64,000 nt of DNA, taken from contig NC_020169.2 in NCBI RefSeq assembly GCF_000224145.3, positions 4,360,957 through 4,424,956 of the forward strand. The letters run 5' to 3'. The notes beneath the pieces are model-generated. The model made no database searches, had not been told where the DNA came from, and was given only the letters and a program-made list of their open reading frames with translations. Shown here in pieces: positions 34,001 to 46,370 of this stretch. The position numbers and the translations under genes were made by a program. The stretch's first letter is position 1, and each line of letters begins with the position of its first letter. Source of the DNA: Ciona intestinalis (taxonomy: Eukaryota; Chordata; Ascidiacea; Phlebobranchia; Cionidae).

Positions 34001-37000
34001 TGGGATTTATGCTAGATTTTGCCCATTACCCCTATTCTGCATACAGTAGTATAGGTAAAGCCAATTCTTACTAGCATTTAACTTTTTCAGCTATAGGCAC
34101 CAAACCTAGGATAGCATAGTAGGCAGACCTACCTTGCCTTTTTCTACACTGCAATAATCAGTAAAAATTACAACCAATAATTTTGATTTGTTTCATATTA
34201 AGAATGTCCATTTAAATTGCCATACCTTCCCTGCATTTAAAAGTTTGACACCTATGGCTGCAGCCAATTCTTGTTGTAAGGCCAAGCGTATGTGGATAGA
34301 CAATAATCTGTATTGTCATCTAACCTTTCATAGTATTCATAATCATACCCTTAAAAAAGCTGGTTAAAAATGTTTTGAAATCGCAATACACCAATTTAAA
34401 ACGATTTGGAATTTTCAAACCACTTCGAAAAAAAGTTTTATCGTGCAAAAACTAAAAATGAATATTAGGGTTGGCATTTGCCTGCTTACTAAGCAGTTTA
34501 TACAACTTCTATATTATCGATGCTACCACAATTTGACTAGCACTGTAGTAGTGAATATGTACTTAATGAATAATGTATGGTAGATGTGACGTGGCCAATC
34601 CAGTAAGGTCCTTGGTATGCAAGAAATCAATGGGAAATATTTGCTTAGTTTATGTCAACAGCAAAGAATGTTTGCTGTGATATGAATTACAATGCTTTGA
34701 ATACATAAAAGATATTAACATATAGTTATATAGTTTTAAAAGTAATAAAAGTTTTACTTGTAACAAAGCTGCGAATTATGAAAGGGTTTTAGTGAACCAC
34801 TTGTAAAGTTAACTGAGCACCAATCGTAACGACATTTTAGCCAAATTCTAGGAATTTTGCAATAGTTTTTCATTGGTCTTGTAATTTTTTTTAACAAAAA
34901 CTCAGTGTCACACAGTTCTTTTCTTTATTTAGGCAAAGACAAAACATAAACCTAATAACCTATTATATGGCCGATTGCTACACTGCTAAACATATTTACA
35001 TTTGAATGCTTCTAAAAACTATTGTTGTCTGAACTCCGATCCTTTGAAATTTTTGACCTATTTGTTTAGTATTTTAAATGGGTTTTCAGCTTAACTTTTA
35101 TTTTACATATAGCATGGGAGGGGCAGACGAGATGTGTAATTTCTACATGATGTTCTACACAAGCAGCATAGAAACTGCTGGTTCAGATCCTAACTGTTGG
35201 GGCATGATGAGCGGGATACCTTTAACCTTCCCTTCAACTGTGGATCAACTAACTCCATACCCAGGCTTTGCAGGGGAAGGTAACTGTGTGTTTTTAACCT
35301 GTGTTTTAAATGACATTCATGTAATGTTTGACAACCAGAATAGAACTTCAAAACGTCGAGTAATACAATTTCTTGGTGGAAAAGTATATATTTGTAATTT
35401 TTTTGATTGTTAGGGTTTTTAATATTTGGGACTAAAAAAATGTGTATTTTTTGTGTTTTAAATTTAAAGCATATATTTGTAATAGGAAAGTGTCCTGTGT
35501 AACGTTCCTGAGACAGTTTTATCTATCAAATTAACATTTATGTTTGCCTGAAATTTTAAACTTGAAACCAGGATAAAAGCATATGCTTGGAGTTGGTCTA
35601 AATCCCAGGTCCTTTAATTAATAAGGACTTTACCCATTAAGAAAATAGGTTAAAACAGAATATATATATAAAATCTTAAATTTCCCTTTTTCCCCAGATT
35701 CCACTTCAGCCATCGCTCGTGGTGAAGTCACCCAGCCTGAACCACTACAAGCGCATCACCACGGTAACCATCACCATTCTCCGGAGACTGGTGAAGAGCA
35801 TCATGCTCAAGGAAGAGAGTCTCCTTTTCCTCTTGTTGCCGAGAAAAAAGAAAAGAAAATCGGTAAGTTTGAAAAACTGATTCATGTCATTTTAATCATA
35901 TATTTTCTCTTTACTTTTTTATACACTTATTGTTATATAGGCTGTAAAAAAGTAAATATAAAAGACTGTTTTTTTTGATAAAACTGTTTAACAAACATGA
36001 AGAATAGCTGTATAGTCTGGAAGTTAATTTTAAACAGCACTGCAATTTATGGAAACCAATTATCGTTTCAAATTCAGTTGTTTCTAACTTTTTCTTTATT
36101 ATTTTTACTACCAGAATTAAGATGTGATTTGACGTGGCCGGACAACTCGGTCATTGGACAAGCAGGTGGCGTTGCTGTTCGTAAGAATGGACAAGTTATT
36201 GTATTTCATCGTGGATATAGAACGTAAGTTAAAATTTGATACAAAAAATAATTTGTTGAATTTCTGTGTTTTCATGTTTTTTTTGTATATAAAATAAATT
36301 TAATTCCAAATAATTTGTCTATGGGTGTAACATTATTTTTGAAAATTTTTTTTTACACTGTTGTTTGATATCTGTACAAACAAACAGAACCAAAGTAATA
36401 TAGTGGCGTGTAGATATTCATCACATAGCATTGTTGTGTATCTTAACTACTGATGATTCATGTTTCCTATGTAAATGTAAAGCCGCATAGCCTCTGGTAA
36501 TATAATAGCTTGGCTTACATGTAAGTGTGTGTATAATTGTTTTGAATTATGTATTAACTATAAGACAACTATAATAGCAGTTTGTTTGAACTCTAACAAT
36601 GATTTCTAAAAGAATATGTTTTCATATTTCAAATTCCTTTTAGTTGTCACTCTATTTTGCCTGATGTTTTTCGTTTGCAGTATGGGTGTTGGGGTAATGG
36701 GTCAATTACGCCCGATATCCTAGACGTTTGACAAGGACCTCATTCATATAGAACAGAATATCATTATAGATAAATATGAACCCTTTTATTATATCTCACA
36801 GTTGGGGTGCTAATTCGTTCAGAGTAAATACATTCGTTCAAAAAAATTCTCCCATCACGGTCAACACTGTTTATTCTTACAATCCTTCCACGGGAACACT
36901 GGAAGATGCATGGGGAAGCAACATGTTCTTTATGCCTCATGGAGCTTATGTGGATGATTGGGATAATATATGGTTTACTGATGTGGCAATGCACCAGGTT

Positions 37001-40000
37001 AGTTGTATGTAGTTGTTATATGTATTGGGCAAACTGATGCATATATCTCAGATCTCATTGCATGGCACACTGTAGGTCATCTGACCTACCCATTTTTACA
37101 AGAATCGGGTTCGCTATTTGTTTTTGATTGAAACATAGACTGAGTGCATTCATTACTATGTTAAAATATATGTTACATGACAATGATGACATGAACAGAA
37201 TGCTTTGAATACTGTAGGTGCGTGTATTGGTAGGTTTAACAGCCACACTTTTGTTTGAAACTTTTACTTAAACAATTTTTACCCCTAGCGTGTTCTAACA
37301 ACTGTCATTTTGCTGCTAATTAATTACCTTCTTGTTGTTTTTTAAATTTATCTACAATACATATACACCAAATGTTAAATACAGGTATTTAAGTTCCCTG
37401 CTACTGGAGATAGAACCCCCACGCTAATACTTGGTACACGTCTTGTGCCTGGTAACGACGAGAAACATTTCTGTAAACCAGCAGATGTGGTTGTGGATAA
37501 TCAAGGTTAGTTCATGAGTGTGAAACTTTTTGCAACAAAAATTGATTTAGTATTATTTAAAAAAAACAATTTAAAAAAAGGATAAGATACACTACTTTGC
37601 TATTTTCGTTTAGAATGCCACTTTAACAGTAAATGTAATATCACACTATAGTAAGTTACTTTTAGTCATTGTATTCCCATTATTTAATATTCAATACACT
37701 ACAAGTAAATAGGTATCTCATGTATTGTTAATGGGTATTAAATTGTTTGGGTTTAAACACCTTTAAAAATTTAGGATGTGTTACTCATTTCTCACAAATT
37801 ATATTGAATGTAATCGCGCTCTTTGCTCCAAATATTCCACTAGAGTCACTTTGTTATTGGATTTACATCTTTAACATTAGTTTAATATTCCAGGTATGAT
37901 ATATGTCGCTGATGGATATTGTAACGGGAGGATTGTTAAGTTTTCACCTCATGGAACTTACATCAAGTCATGGGGACACGAGGCATCAGCATGGGGTAAG
38001 TTTCTATTTATGGGTCATTACACTTTCTCATGAACAATGTACAAAGTCATAAACAGTCTGGTAGTTAGTGTAATGGCCAAAATCTGGCTTATATCCCCGC
38101 TCCTGGACAGGAACCTCACCGATATAGAATAAAGTGCAACCAAGGTGCTTTGGCAATGAACCAATGCACATAAGTTAGGTCATAAACCTTACTAATACAT
38201 TTAATAAGGATTTTTTTCTATGATTTGCTAAAACAATTATAGCTCATTGATGTGTTTTCCTTTTAGGTTTAAAAAAATATCCAAATCTTCTCATTTTAAC
38301 ATAAAAAAATCTTACTCCACAAAAAATATATTTTTTTTTAAAAAAACATTATATTTTGTCATTTATCTTTAGGAATATGATCTTTTACCTTGAATTTGCA
38401 TCTTTTGTTAATTCCCAGGTACTGCTGCAGCACTTGGTACATTTAACGTTGTACATAGCATCACTATAGCTGGTGATGATGTTTGTGTGGCTGATCGTGA
38501 AGATGGGAGGGTCCAGTGCTTTACTAAGGATGGAGACTTTGTCAGGGTTATCCAGGATAAGAAGGATACGGGAAGGAGTATATATGCCATCGAGTATAGT
38601 GATGTTGGAGGTTGGTTTATTTTCTCAACTTTATAGATATGAAAAAAAAAATTTTTTAGATAAAAAATTAGAAAAGTGTTTATAAAAATATTTCGGATTT
38701 TTTTAAAAACAAGAATTGTATATTTTGGTGCGGAAAAAGACACCTTTTCATTTTATTTTCTCGTTTCATTTGTTAGTAAACAAAGAACTTTCAAAGATTG
38801 ATAAACCATATTCATAAACCCCTTACAACTTAAGTTACAACTCCCATAGACTGTTGTTAATTTTTTGAAACACCTATGACTATTAGGATATTTGTATATT
38901 ATGTGCTAAAGGTGTCTAATCTTACCCCACAGTACCATATATACATCTAATGTACAATTTACCAACACAGATGGCCTGTTGTATGCTGTCAATGGTTTAG
39001 ATGTTACAAGGGTGCCAGTGTCTGGCTTCACCCTTGATTATAAATCTGGTGGCCTGCTCGGAACTTGGGAGCCCTCGTCTTCGGAGTCGCTTACCTCACC
39101 ACACGATGTTACTGTTTCACCCAGTGGGGGAGAGGTACCTAGTTAAAAAAAATTATAAGATTTAAAAAAAAATTAGTTATAAATATAGGTGGAAACATTT
39201 AATATACCGTGTGCCATTGTAAACAGTACTAAACCCCTTAAAAAAATTAAAATTAAGGCAGATTTTTTAAACAGTTTTTAAGCAAGTGAATATATTTACT
39301 ATGTAAATTTACTTTGTTTAGCCCTTAAAACATCTAAGAATTTTACGAAAATGTATGTTTTTGTTTTATGTGAATGAACATATAGTACCCATGTGAAATA
39401 ATGGCAGCTGTGTATTAAAGTTTTTTTGTATTTTTTGTTTAATCTTGGAAAGGGATGTAAATTATATGTGACTTTCTGTTACACGGGCCTTAACATGTTT
39501 GTACACCCTCTACTAATCTGTATTCTGTATTTAAAAGAAAAATGTTTCAGTTTTCTAATAGTGTCCCAGTTTAAATATAGAGCATCCTGCCATTTAATTG
39601 GACTCTACTCAATTATTCATGGAATGACCTTTTCTCTTGAGGTTTAATTCTGCAAAGAATTTGTTTTTAATCTTTGGAACACAATTAGTATTTTATATTT
39701 TAATACTTTAGGCTTTTTACTTCAACATATATTTTGATGCATGTTAACATCTGTTGTATTTTATCAAGGGTGAGTTCTTTGCATGGCCCTTCATGCGACC
39801 TGGAATTTAAATCATTTTTAGCTTATTACCTCGTCATTTCACTACATAATTCTTTTTTTTTCAACTGATAAATATCTATTTTATCAGGCATGCACAAAAA
39901 TGTCATATTTTGTTGCAGGTTTATGTTGTTCAACTGAAGGATAAGAAAGTTTACAAGTTCAATGTTTTTGTGGATGGCAAACACGTCACCAAAACTTCAC

Positions 40001-41489
40001 AAAATCAAGCAAGCGTGGCTTCTGTTGTTGTTCAAGATAGTGTGGCTTCTCAGAGTGGTGTGGCTTCTGCCAAAGATACAAGGCCTCATGATGGAAAAGT
40101 CTCTCACGATAATGTTGCCACACGGTCTAATGCCCTGGCCCCGCTACAAGGCTCTGATGATCCCGTGGCTTCCTTGAGTGACATGTCACCTTTAATTGCC
40201 AACCTCGCTGTGAAGAAAGATGGCAAGCAACAAGCTCTTTCTTCTGAGGATGAACAACCAACTGAAGAGGTGGGTGAACATAGATATTTAATGAAAATTA
40301 GTTGGGGTAAGCGGGGACATTTTTTTTAACAGTAAACAAAAAATATTTAACCTCAAGACTCTAAAAGAGTGTTATTAATAATTTGTTAAAACATGTTCAG
40401 GAAATATGAGATATTATGTTCTAACTGTATCTATCTTACCCCACAGTACTATAACCATGAAAGATAATATTTATGTGTACATGCTACATACATTTGCTTT
40501 ATACCCATTTACCTATTATTTTTTATCAAAACTACGCCTAGACCAAAACAGCAAAATATATTTTTATCACATAAAACTGTTTGTTAATTTAAAAACTAAA
40601 TAAATGTTATTTTCTTTCTACAGATGAATCCAGCCAACACAGGGGTTACAGCAGTAGTAGTTAGCATACTGATAGCTGTGCCCATACTTATTCTCATCAC
40701 TGGGTTTCTATATGTTAGATCTCGTACAAGGAGATTAAATGAATATGAAGGTATGATGTTATCATGAGCTGGTAAAGATACCTACTTTTAATTACATTTG
40801 GTTGATAGAAATATTTTTATATCGGTCCTATTTCTTTAATTAGAATTTGAATGTTCGGTTAGGTAAAGCTGTATCCAGTTATGTATTATTTTTATTAGAT
40901 TATTCAACAATACAGTAATAGAAATATATTCTTTAAATTTGATCTTAATTTTTCTAATGTTAGTTTTTGGTTGCAACTTTCAAGAATTTAAATAGAAATC
41001 ACTTTCGCTGGATATGTATTTCTATTGAGAATTTATATATTGACCAAAATCATCACTTTTCTTTATTTTTTTTCACCACAGGATTGCTGACTCATGATGA
41101 CTTTACATACGATGATCAGAAACAGTCGCTGATTTCACCAAAACCAAGAAAATTAAATCTTGGAAAATTTTTCCACAGTTCAAAAAGAGACCAATCTTAC
41201 ACCAGAGCAAGGTAATAATATGTTATTATATTTTTAAAATGTTTTGTTCAACAATTTTTATATTTTGTTTAATGTTCAAATGAACAAGCATTACAATACA
41301 GAAGCTAGTTAAACACATACAATGAATTTCTGTATTGCCACATATGCAACTTTGTGAGTGATTATAGCGCAGTAAAAGCACCAGAACATTTGTAATGCAA
41401 GTAATATCTTTGATTTTTGACTTCCCAGAACTGAAGAGGAAAGTGAGGAAAGCGACATTTCACCAGATAAACCAAACTCTGAACCATAA
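31084..41489 (+). CDS. PAM: Peptidylglycine alpha-amidating monooxygenase (PHM-PAL, membrane-anchored)
   Basis: Nineteen exons: 31084-31257, 31388-31448, 31714-31801, 32230-32331, 32676-32789, 33120-33268, 33743-33923, 35113-35279, 35698-35862, 36115-36223, 36802-36997, 37385-37505, 37894-37995, 38419-38610, 38971-39134, 39919-40269, 40624-40750, 41082-41211, 41429-41489. All phases agree; total 917 residues (human about 973). The order is signal peptide ([11 protein letters not shown]), PHM copper domain ([42 protein letters not shown]), a His-rich linker, PAL beta-propeller ([66 protein letters not shown]), a Val-Ala-Ser-rich stalk, a membrane helix ([20 protein letters not shown]) and an acidic cytosolic tail. 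Copper ligands are present. It amidates glycine-extended peptides in secretory granules. The fused form is as in vertebrates. Confidence 0.96.
32970..33045 (+). repeat. Dispersed 'GGTGAGG...GACCTGG' repeat
   Basis: Best-preserved copy: attctgtatgggtgaggttc, ttgaggacctggaattgggg and ccagattttggccaagtacc, in a PAM intron. Confidence 0.65.
33320..33425 (+). repeat. Imperfect tandem repeat in a PAM intron
   Basis: The words aaattttgaac and atatatactgtgtt recur three times at about 40-base spacing. Confidence 0.6.
33950..34040 (+). repeat. Dispersed 'GGTGAGG...GACCTGG' repeat
   Basis: Copy in the next PAM intron: ttattctatgtgggtgagga, ggggacctgggatttatgct and agattttgcccattacccct. Confidence 0.65.
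36685..36768 (-). repeat. Dispersed 'GGTGAGG...GACCTGG' repeat, reversed
   Basis: Reversed copy: ggggtaatgggtcaatta, gatatcctagac, acaaggacctcattcatata and gaacagaat. Confidence 0.55.
37283..37345 (-). repeat. 'agcagcaaaacgacggttgtt' repeat, reversed
   Basis: gcgtgttctaacaactgtca and ttttgctgctaattaattac read on the minus strand as attagcagcaaaatgacagt, a close match to the copies at 11313 and 12493. Confidence 0.6.
38066..38135 (-). repeat. Dispersed 'GGTGAGG...GACCTGG' repeat, reversed
   Basis: Reversed copy: gtaatggccaaaatctggct, tatatccccgctcctggac and aggaacctcaccgatataga. Confidence 0.65.
38725..38938. mobile_element. MITE, copy B
   Basis: The left part is ttttggtgcggaaaaagac with cattttattttctcgtttca and tagtaaacaaagaact. 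The right end is aatcttaccccacagtacc. Same element as 26715-26900, in a PAM intron. Confidence 0.65.
40301..40450. mobile_element. MITE, copy C
   Basis: The left end gttggggtaagcggggacat starts 31 bases after a PAM donor. Inside are cagtaaacaaaaaatattta. The right end is ctatcttaccccacagtact. Shorter than copies A and B. Confidence 0.7.
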
Positions 41490-43189
41490 ACCGAATGTTT
41501 CAATTAATTTCTTTTAAAAATGGAATATTTTAAAAGTTCTTTTTTTAGGAGATTACTTCTGCCACAGGTATGGTATGAGTTATATAAAGTTTTATTTCTG
41601 AGTAATTTTTTTTATTTTTTTTTCTCTGTGTAGGTGTATGTATGTGGTGTAAATGTATATTTATGTAGTTATTTGAATATGATGTTGATTTTTTCTTTGT
41701 TTTAAAAACTTTTACTTTTCAGTGATTCCAAATCCTAAGTTTTGTAAATAGCAAATGTTAAACCTAAAAAAGATTGGAAACACTGGGCGAGCTAGATTTT
41801 AAAACTTTAATGTGCAATGTTTGAATTAAGTTTCTACAATTGCTATTGCATCTATATTTTACACAATCATTTTTTAGACTTTGTCATTAACCATAAACTA
41901 CATATTTCATTTCATTACTCACACATACACAATATAAAGCCTCCAGAAAATTATTTTTACTTGGGTAAAAAACAACATTTTTTTTACTTTTTGCCATACT
42001 GTAGGATCTCACCTATTACTAAAATTAACACCCCAAAACATTTTGTAAATTAAAAAAAACTGCAGTAGGCAAGTGTTTATTTATTCCAAAGGTAAATATA
42101 TTGTTGTAGTATAATAACACAAGTATTTTATGTCCTACAAACAAGAGATTCTCCTTTCTTTCTAAAATATACTTCGCTTTCTTCTTATTATTGTACTTTT
42201 GCTTACAGAACATGCAGTACATATAGTAACAGTTTTAATTACATGAGATTTTTACACACAACTGTTAATTCTACAGTGCACTTAGTCTAAATGGGTCCAA
42301 CTAAATTAAAAACAAATATTCTTTGTTGATTTTTTCACACTAAAGTAAGCTACACTGTATAAAATATTGCTTGCCAAAATACTTAAATATTTAGATTTAA
42401 AACCTCATACTTCATAACAGGTATTTTACCCAAAAGTACAAAATATTTTATTTTACTGCCAAAAGCAATTGTTTATCTAATCCATGGTTTTAAAAACTGC
42501 ATAAATGCTTTTATTTTATTTGTACATACAAAAGTACTATTTTACAGCATCCTATTTTTAAAAGTTAAGGTTTTTTTCTATAACATTTGCTGCTAGGCAT
42601 AATATGAATCTAAAAAGATCTGGCAAATTTTCTGGTACATCATATTCACAATAAAACTTTTATTATTGTGTATTTTTCACAATTTCTGTTTTTGGTGTTG
42701 TCTATTCAGAAGAATAGATTTTTGTTAGGAAACAATCACTATTGTTGTCTCATATTGTTATTCCTGTGTATTCATTGCAAATAAAATGGCATAAAAATGT
42801 CTGGTGTATAAAAAGACAACCTTGTTATAGCTTGACAGTGAGCATGAGGTGAATGAATACACCATGTTTGTGTGGTGTATAATAAGACTCCCAGTGAACT
42901 TGAGGTGTATGATACACCATCTGTGTTTGGTGAATAAGTACCGGATGTCATATCCAAAAAGATAGAATACAAAGTCATTATTTATATATGTGCGGGTAAG
43001 GTCTTATACGGCAAAACACACAAGCTGGCCTAGTGCTAAATACATACGTCAAGTTATATTTAATTTACCCAACACTTATTTTGATGATGTCACAATCTTT
43101 ATTGGTATTACATTGTTCGTATTTAATTAAAACAAACTTTTCATTTGAACATTTTGAAGAAATGCGACCAAATACTTTAAACAACAACT
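41490..43189. other. PAM 3' region and promoter of the next gene
   Basis: Long AT-rich 3' UTR-like sequence; AATAAA at 42650-42655 is the best poly(A) signal seen. A short tandem repeat at 42797-42945 follows. No coding region is supported. Confidence 0.55.
42797..42945 (+). repeat. Imperfect tandem repeat with ggtgtat/atacacc words
   Basis: A unit of about 60-75 bases (ggtgtataa...agac, ...gtgaactt/catgaggtg, atacaccat, tgtgttt) occurs twice and starts a third time. Each unit contains an inverted pair, ggtgtat and atacacc. Confidence 0.6.
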
Positions 43190-44934
43190 ATGCCTAGAAA
43201 TCTGCAAAGTTTGCTTGGGGTGTCTACACCTTATGGGTACAGACAAAGCCTACAGCTGCCGAAAACTAAAGAAGGAAACCAAAAACGGACCATGCAAGAA
43301 GTTTTAGCAGCTACCCATAAAGGGTGTATTTTTCCAGAGCCAAAAGTCCCTGAAATTCGGATGAGAAATAATAAACTGTCAGGACTAGTGTATGAATACA
43401 ACAAACTTTGCAAGAATGTGAAATACTTACCGAATCCAGTGTCGAGACTGTTGTACGACGGTATGAAGATTAGGTCCATTAAGGTAATAAAGTATTTATA
43501 TACATCGTATGGCGTCTCAAGAACATTTTATATGGTGATCGACATAGTTGTTATCCAAAATATTTTTTTGTAGTAAGTGTAATAAATTAAAATAATAGAC
43601 CAACACTGGGAGAAATGCAGTAACTGGACAAATGCAGTATCGTGGTTAGGATTCCAGAGGCCTATAAGGACGCGTCATTGGGCTGCTTTTAGTGTGGAAT
43701 GCGCGTCAAATAATCAACTAATCAACGCATGTTAACTGGTAGCGAGGTTGGAATTAGGTTCTGCTTAAATTCACACTCCAGTTTGGTTAAGCTGTTACAG
43801 TTAGCAGTTTTAAAAGTTGTTGGTTTTAGAATTCGGAGCTAAAAGAAAGAGAAACAATGCCATGTCATGCTGAGCATGAACAAAATATGGAGCCACCGTG
43901 CGTAGCTTACTATAGTCCTAAACCAAGTCAAGTTTTTGCCAAAAGAGGTATTTGTTATGATTCCTTTATTCGTTAATTTTCTTGCTTGGCCGAGTGGTAT
44001 ACTTGTAATTCGTGACTAGGTTTCGTAAGCCATTCGTTAGTTAGTGTTCGCAAACATAGACATAAAACCCCTAAACTGACTACACCATGTTTTTTAAAAA
44101 TTGGTATAACAATTATGTATGAAAGACAAAATTTATCAATTCACCTTAAATTTATCAAGACTTGTGAGTTTTTCGTTGGGGTATACGGGGACGTATTATT
44201 GAACTATGTTTATTTTTGCGGAGCCGTTAGTCACCTTATATCATACGTGTGTCGTTTGAATAAATGAATGAAATTTATTTCGTCTCTTCGGTCACGATAA
44301 CTAAGAACAAGAGAGTTAACAAAAGCGAAGCATTTTTTCTACCTTTTAATCTTCGCTACCGTAATCGAAGAGACATATTGTTATTATTATTTTTATTTGA
44401 TTTACTTTCCAGCTAGATCACCACACTACAACTCATATTGAAAGCGGAAAATCTCTCAACAGAGATGTACAAGCTTCCTTATCAACTGTATGCGTGTTCC
44501 TTAGTAAAGCTGTGACTTTTAAAGCGTGTTTGAACTACATGAAGAAATTTGGGGATTTGGAAGAAGTGATTCAAACAGGGGAAAGGTCGTTTCGTATCTC
44601 ATATAGGTGAGTAAGTGGTTTCAATTTTTATTATAAGCGGAAAAGCGTTTTGGTAACTACGTTGTTTTATGTGATTCGAGATGCTGAATCTATGGCTTAA
44701 TAGTTAGGTGTAACAAGTAAGAAGTTTTAATCTTGTCAACACGAAGAGCATTTCGATTTTACCACGGCCTATATTAGTATAGGCCATGTTGTATTACGAC
44801 GCTTGTTAGTTCCATGTCTGCAATTGAGTTTCTGTTGCAGCATTTGGATAAGCAGACATGACTTTTGGTTGATTTGGTCATTAGACGGGAAGAAACGTAA
44901 AACGGCATTCGTTATAACACGCCTAAATGGATAA
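43190..44934 (+). CDS. Unrecognised four-exon gene
   Basis: Exons 43190-43483, 43830-43947, 44417-44606 and 44841-44934 join in phases 0, 1 and 2 and end in TAA, giving 231 residues. The acceptor of exon 3 is read as gctag before ATCACC; the earlier CAG would break the frame. The start [18 protein letters not shown] is the first ATG of the frame. Visible segments are a basic N-terminal part with Tyr-rich [20 protein letters not shown], a short linker with [11 protein letters not shown], and a C-terminal part ([40 protein letters not shown]) of mixed helix and strand character. No signal peptide or membrane helix. I do not recognise a family. The agreement of length, phase and splice sites argues for a real gene. 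Confidence 0.65.
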
Positions 44935-46370
44935 AACGAAAGAACACAACTTATTCGTTAAAGGCCTTATTATTCACTTGGTGTAATGGTAAAGTCATTA
45001 CATTGCGGAGAATATGATTTCAATACCGTAGGGGTAAAATGAAACCATAAGAAACGGTATACCAGTGTGGTTCCTTTTATAGTGTTGAAGCGCGGTTGAA
45101 GGCAAAGCTTATTGCAGTGTAGCATGGCATATACATAGTTTAACGCCTGTGGCGATAATTAATGTCGAGACTTAATCTGTGGGAAATATACAAAGGCGAA
45201 ATTAACGCAAATAATTGTCACATACTTATCCTCTCGTAGAGGGGCAAATTCACAGTTAAGCCTTAACCGAAGTTTCACGAAAACCAATCACGCGGTAACG
45301 AAACATATAGACTGTAAAAAACAATGCTAATAACCAGTTGTGTCGGCAAATACTAAGCCGCATTTCATGTAATAAATAAAACTAAGTCCTAAATAGCATG
45401 CCCATAAATCAATTGTCATGAACGTGGAATTTGAACTTTAAACTAGCTGACAGGGTATTTTCGACGTGACCCTGTATACGGCCTGCAACAACATACAAAC
45501 TGGTAAATCCATAATGTAGGCGGCACAGTTTTAATACACAACAGTCGGCATTCTGTTTAATATGAGCACACATCTAGCCTACAGAAAATCGATTCAATCG
45601 TTGGATTCCTTTGTATATCAGACGTCTCCGCATATATTTCCATATAGCATTCAATTCCCTTTTGTACAGTGTATAATCAATGGCGATAATTGAACGAAAC
45701 GAATATTTAAAGAAAAATTCGACACAATTTGACGCCTAATTTACACCTTTTGACTTCTAGGCCTAGGGGTGTAATTGATTTTATTGCTTGCGAATTTAAA
45801 TAGTCGATTTGCCAGACCGCCGCTGAAAGGCCGTGTAAGATTAAACCCGATTTTATTGATTTCAGTAATCTGGTAAGTGCCTGCGACGCTGTAGCTCGAA
45901 GCGATAAAAGATATGTCCAATGTTTCTGGTTCCACGGAGATCTAAAGAACAAGAAATTTCGGAAGCGAAAAAATAAAGCTTTACATGTGGTGCAAGACTT
46001 TACTTTAGAAAGACAATAATACTCACTTTAAATGCTTGTTTATTTTTACTTATACAGAATACAGAGTAATAAACTGGTACAGCGTAGTATATGCGTGTAA
46101 TTGACCAGATTTATATAACTATGGTGGATTATAGGAAGCATGGGGTTAAGTATATTGACAAAGCAAGACACATATAGCGGATCAATACATGGAAAATGAA
46201 CTTATAGTTGAGGTACAGCTACCATATGAACTTCTACAATATTCTTATGAGTGTCAAACACACTCAACAATGATGATGCATTGCACAAATGGAAATCATT
46301 AAATGAAAAGTTGTGTTGTACTTTATTAGGTAATTGGCACAAAACTGCGGAGAAATTAAAGTCGTTTAAA
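44935..46370. other. Convergent intergenic region
   Basis: It lies between the + strand gene ending at 44934 and GNPDA on the minus strand. A tRNA-like word pair (cttggtgtaatggtaaagtc, gatttcaataccg) sits at 44974-45032. A minus-strand AATAAA (tttatt at 46039-46044) may end GNPDA transcripts. Overlapping minus frames at 45707-45952 are not supported as genes. Confidence 0.5.

Noticed and set aside
44974-45032. Functional tRNA gene
   Set aside because: A-box-like and B-box-like words only; the stems do not form.
45707-45952. Overlapping minus-strand frames of 81 and 64 codons
   Set aside because: No similarity, no splice context, and they overlap each other in different frames.
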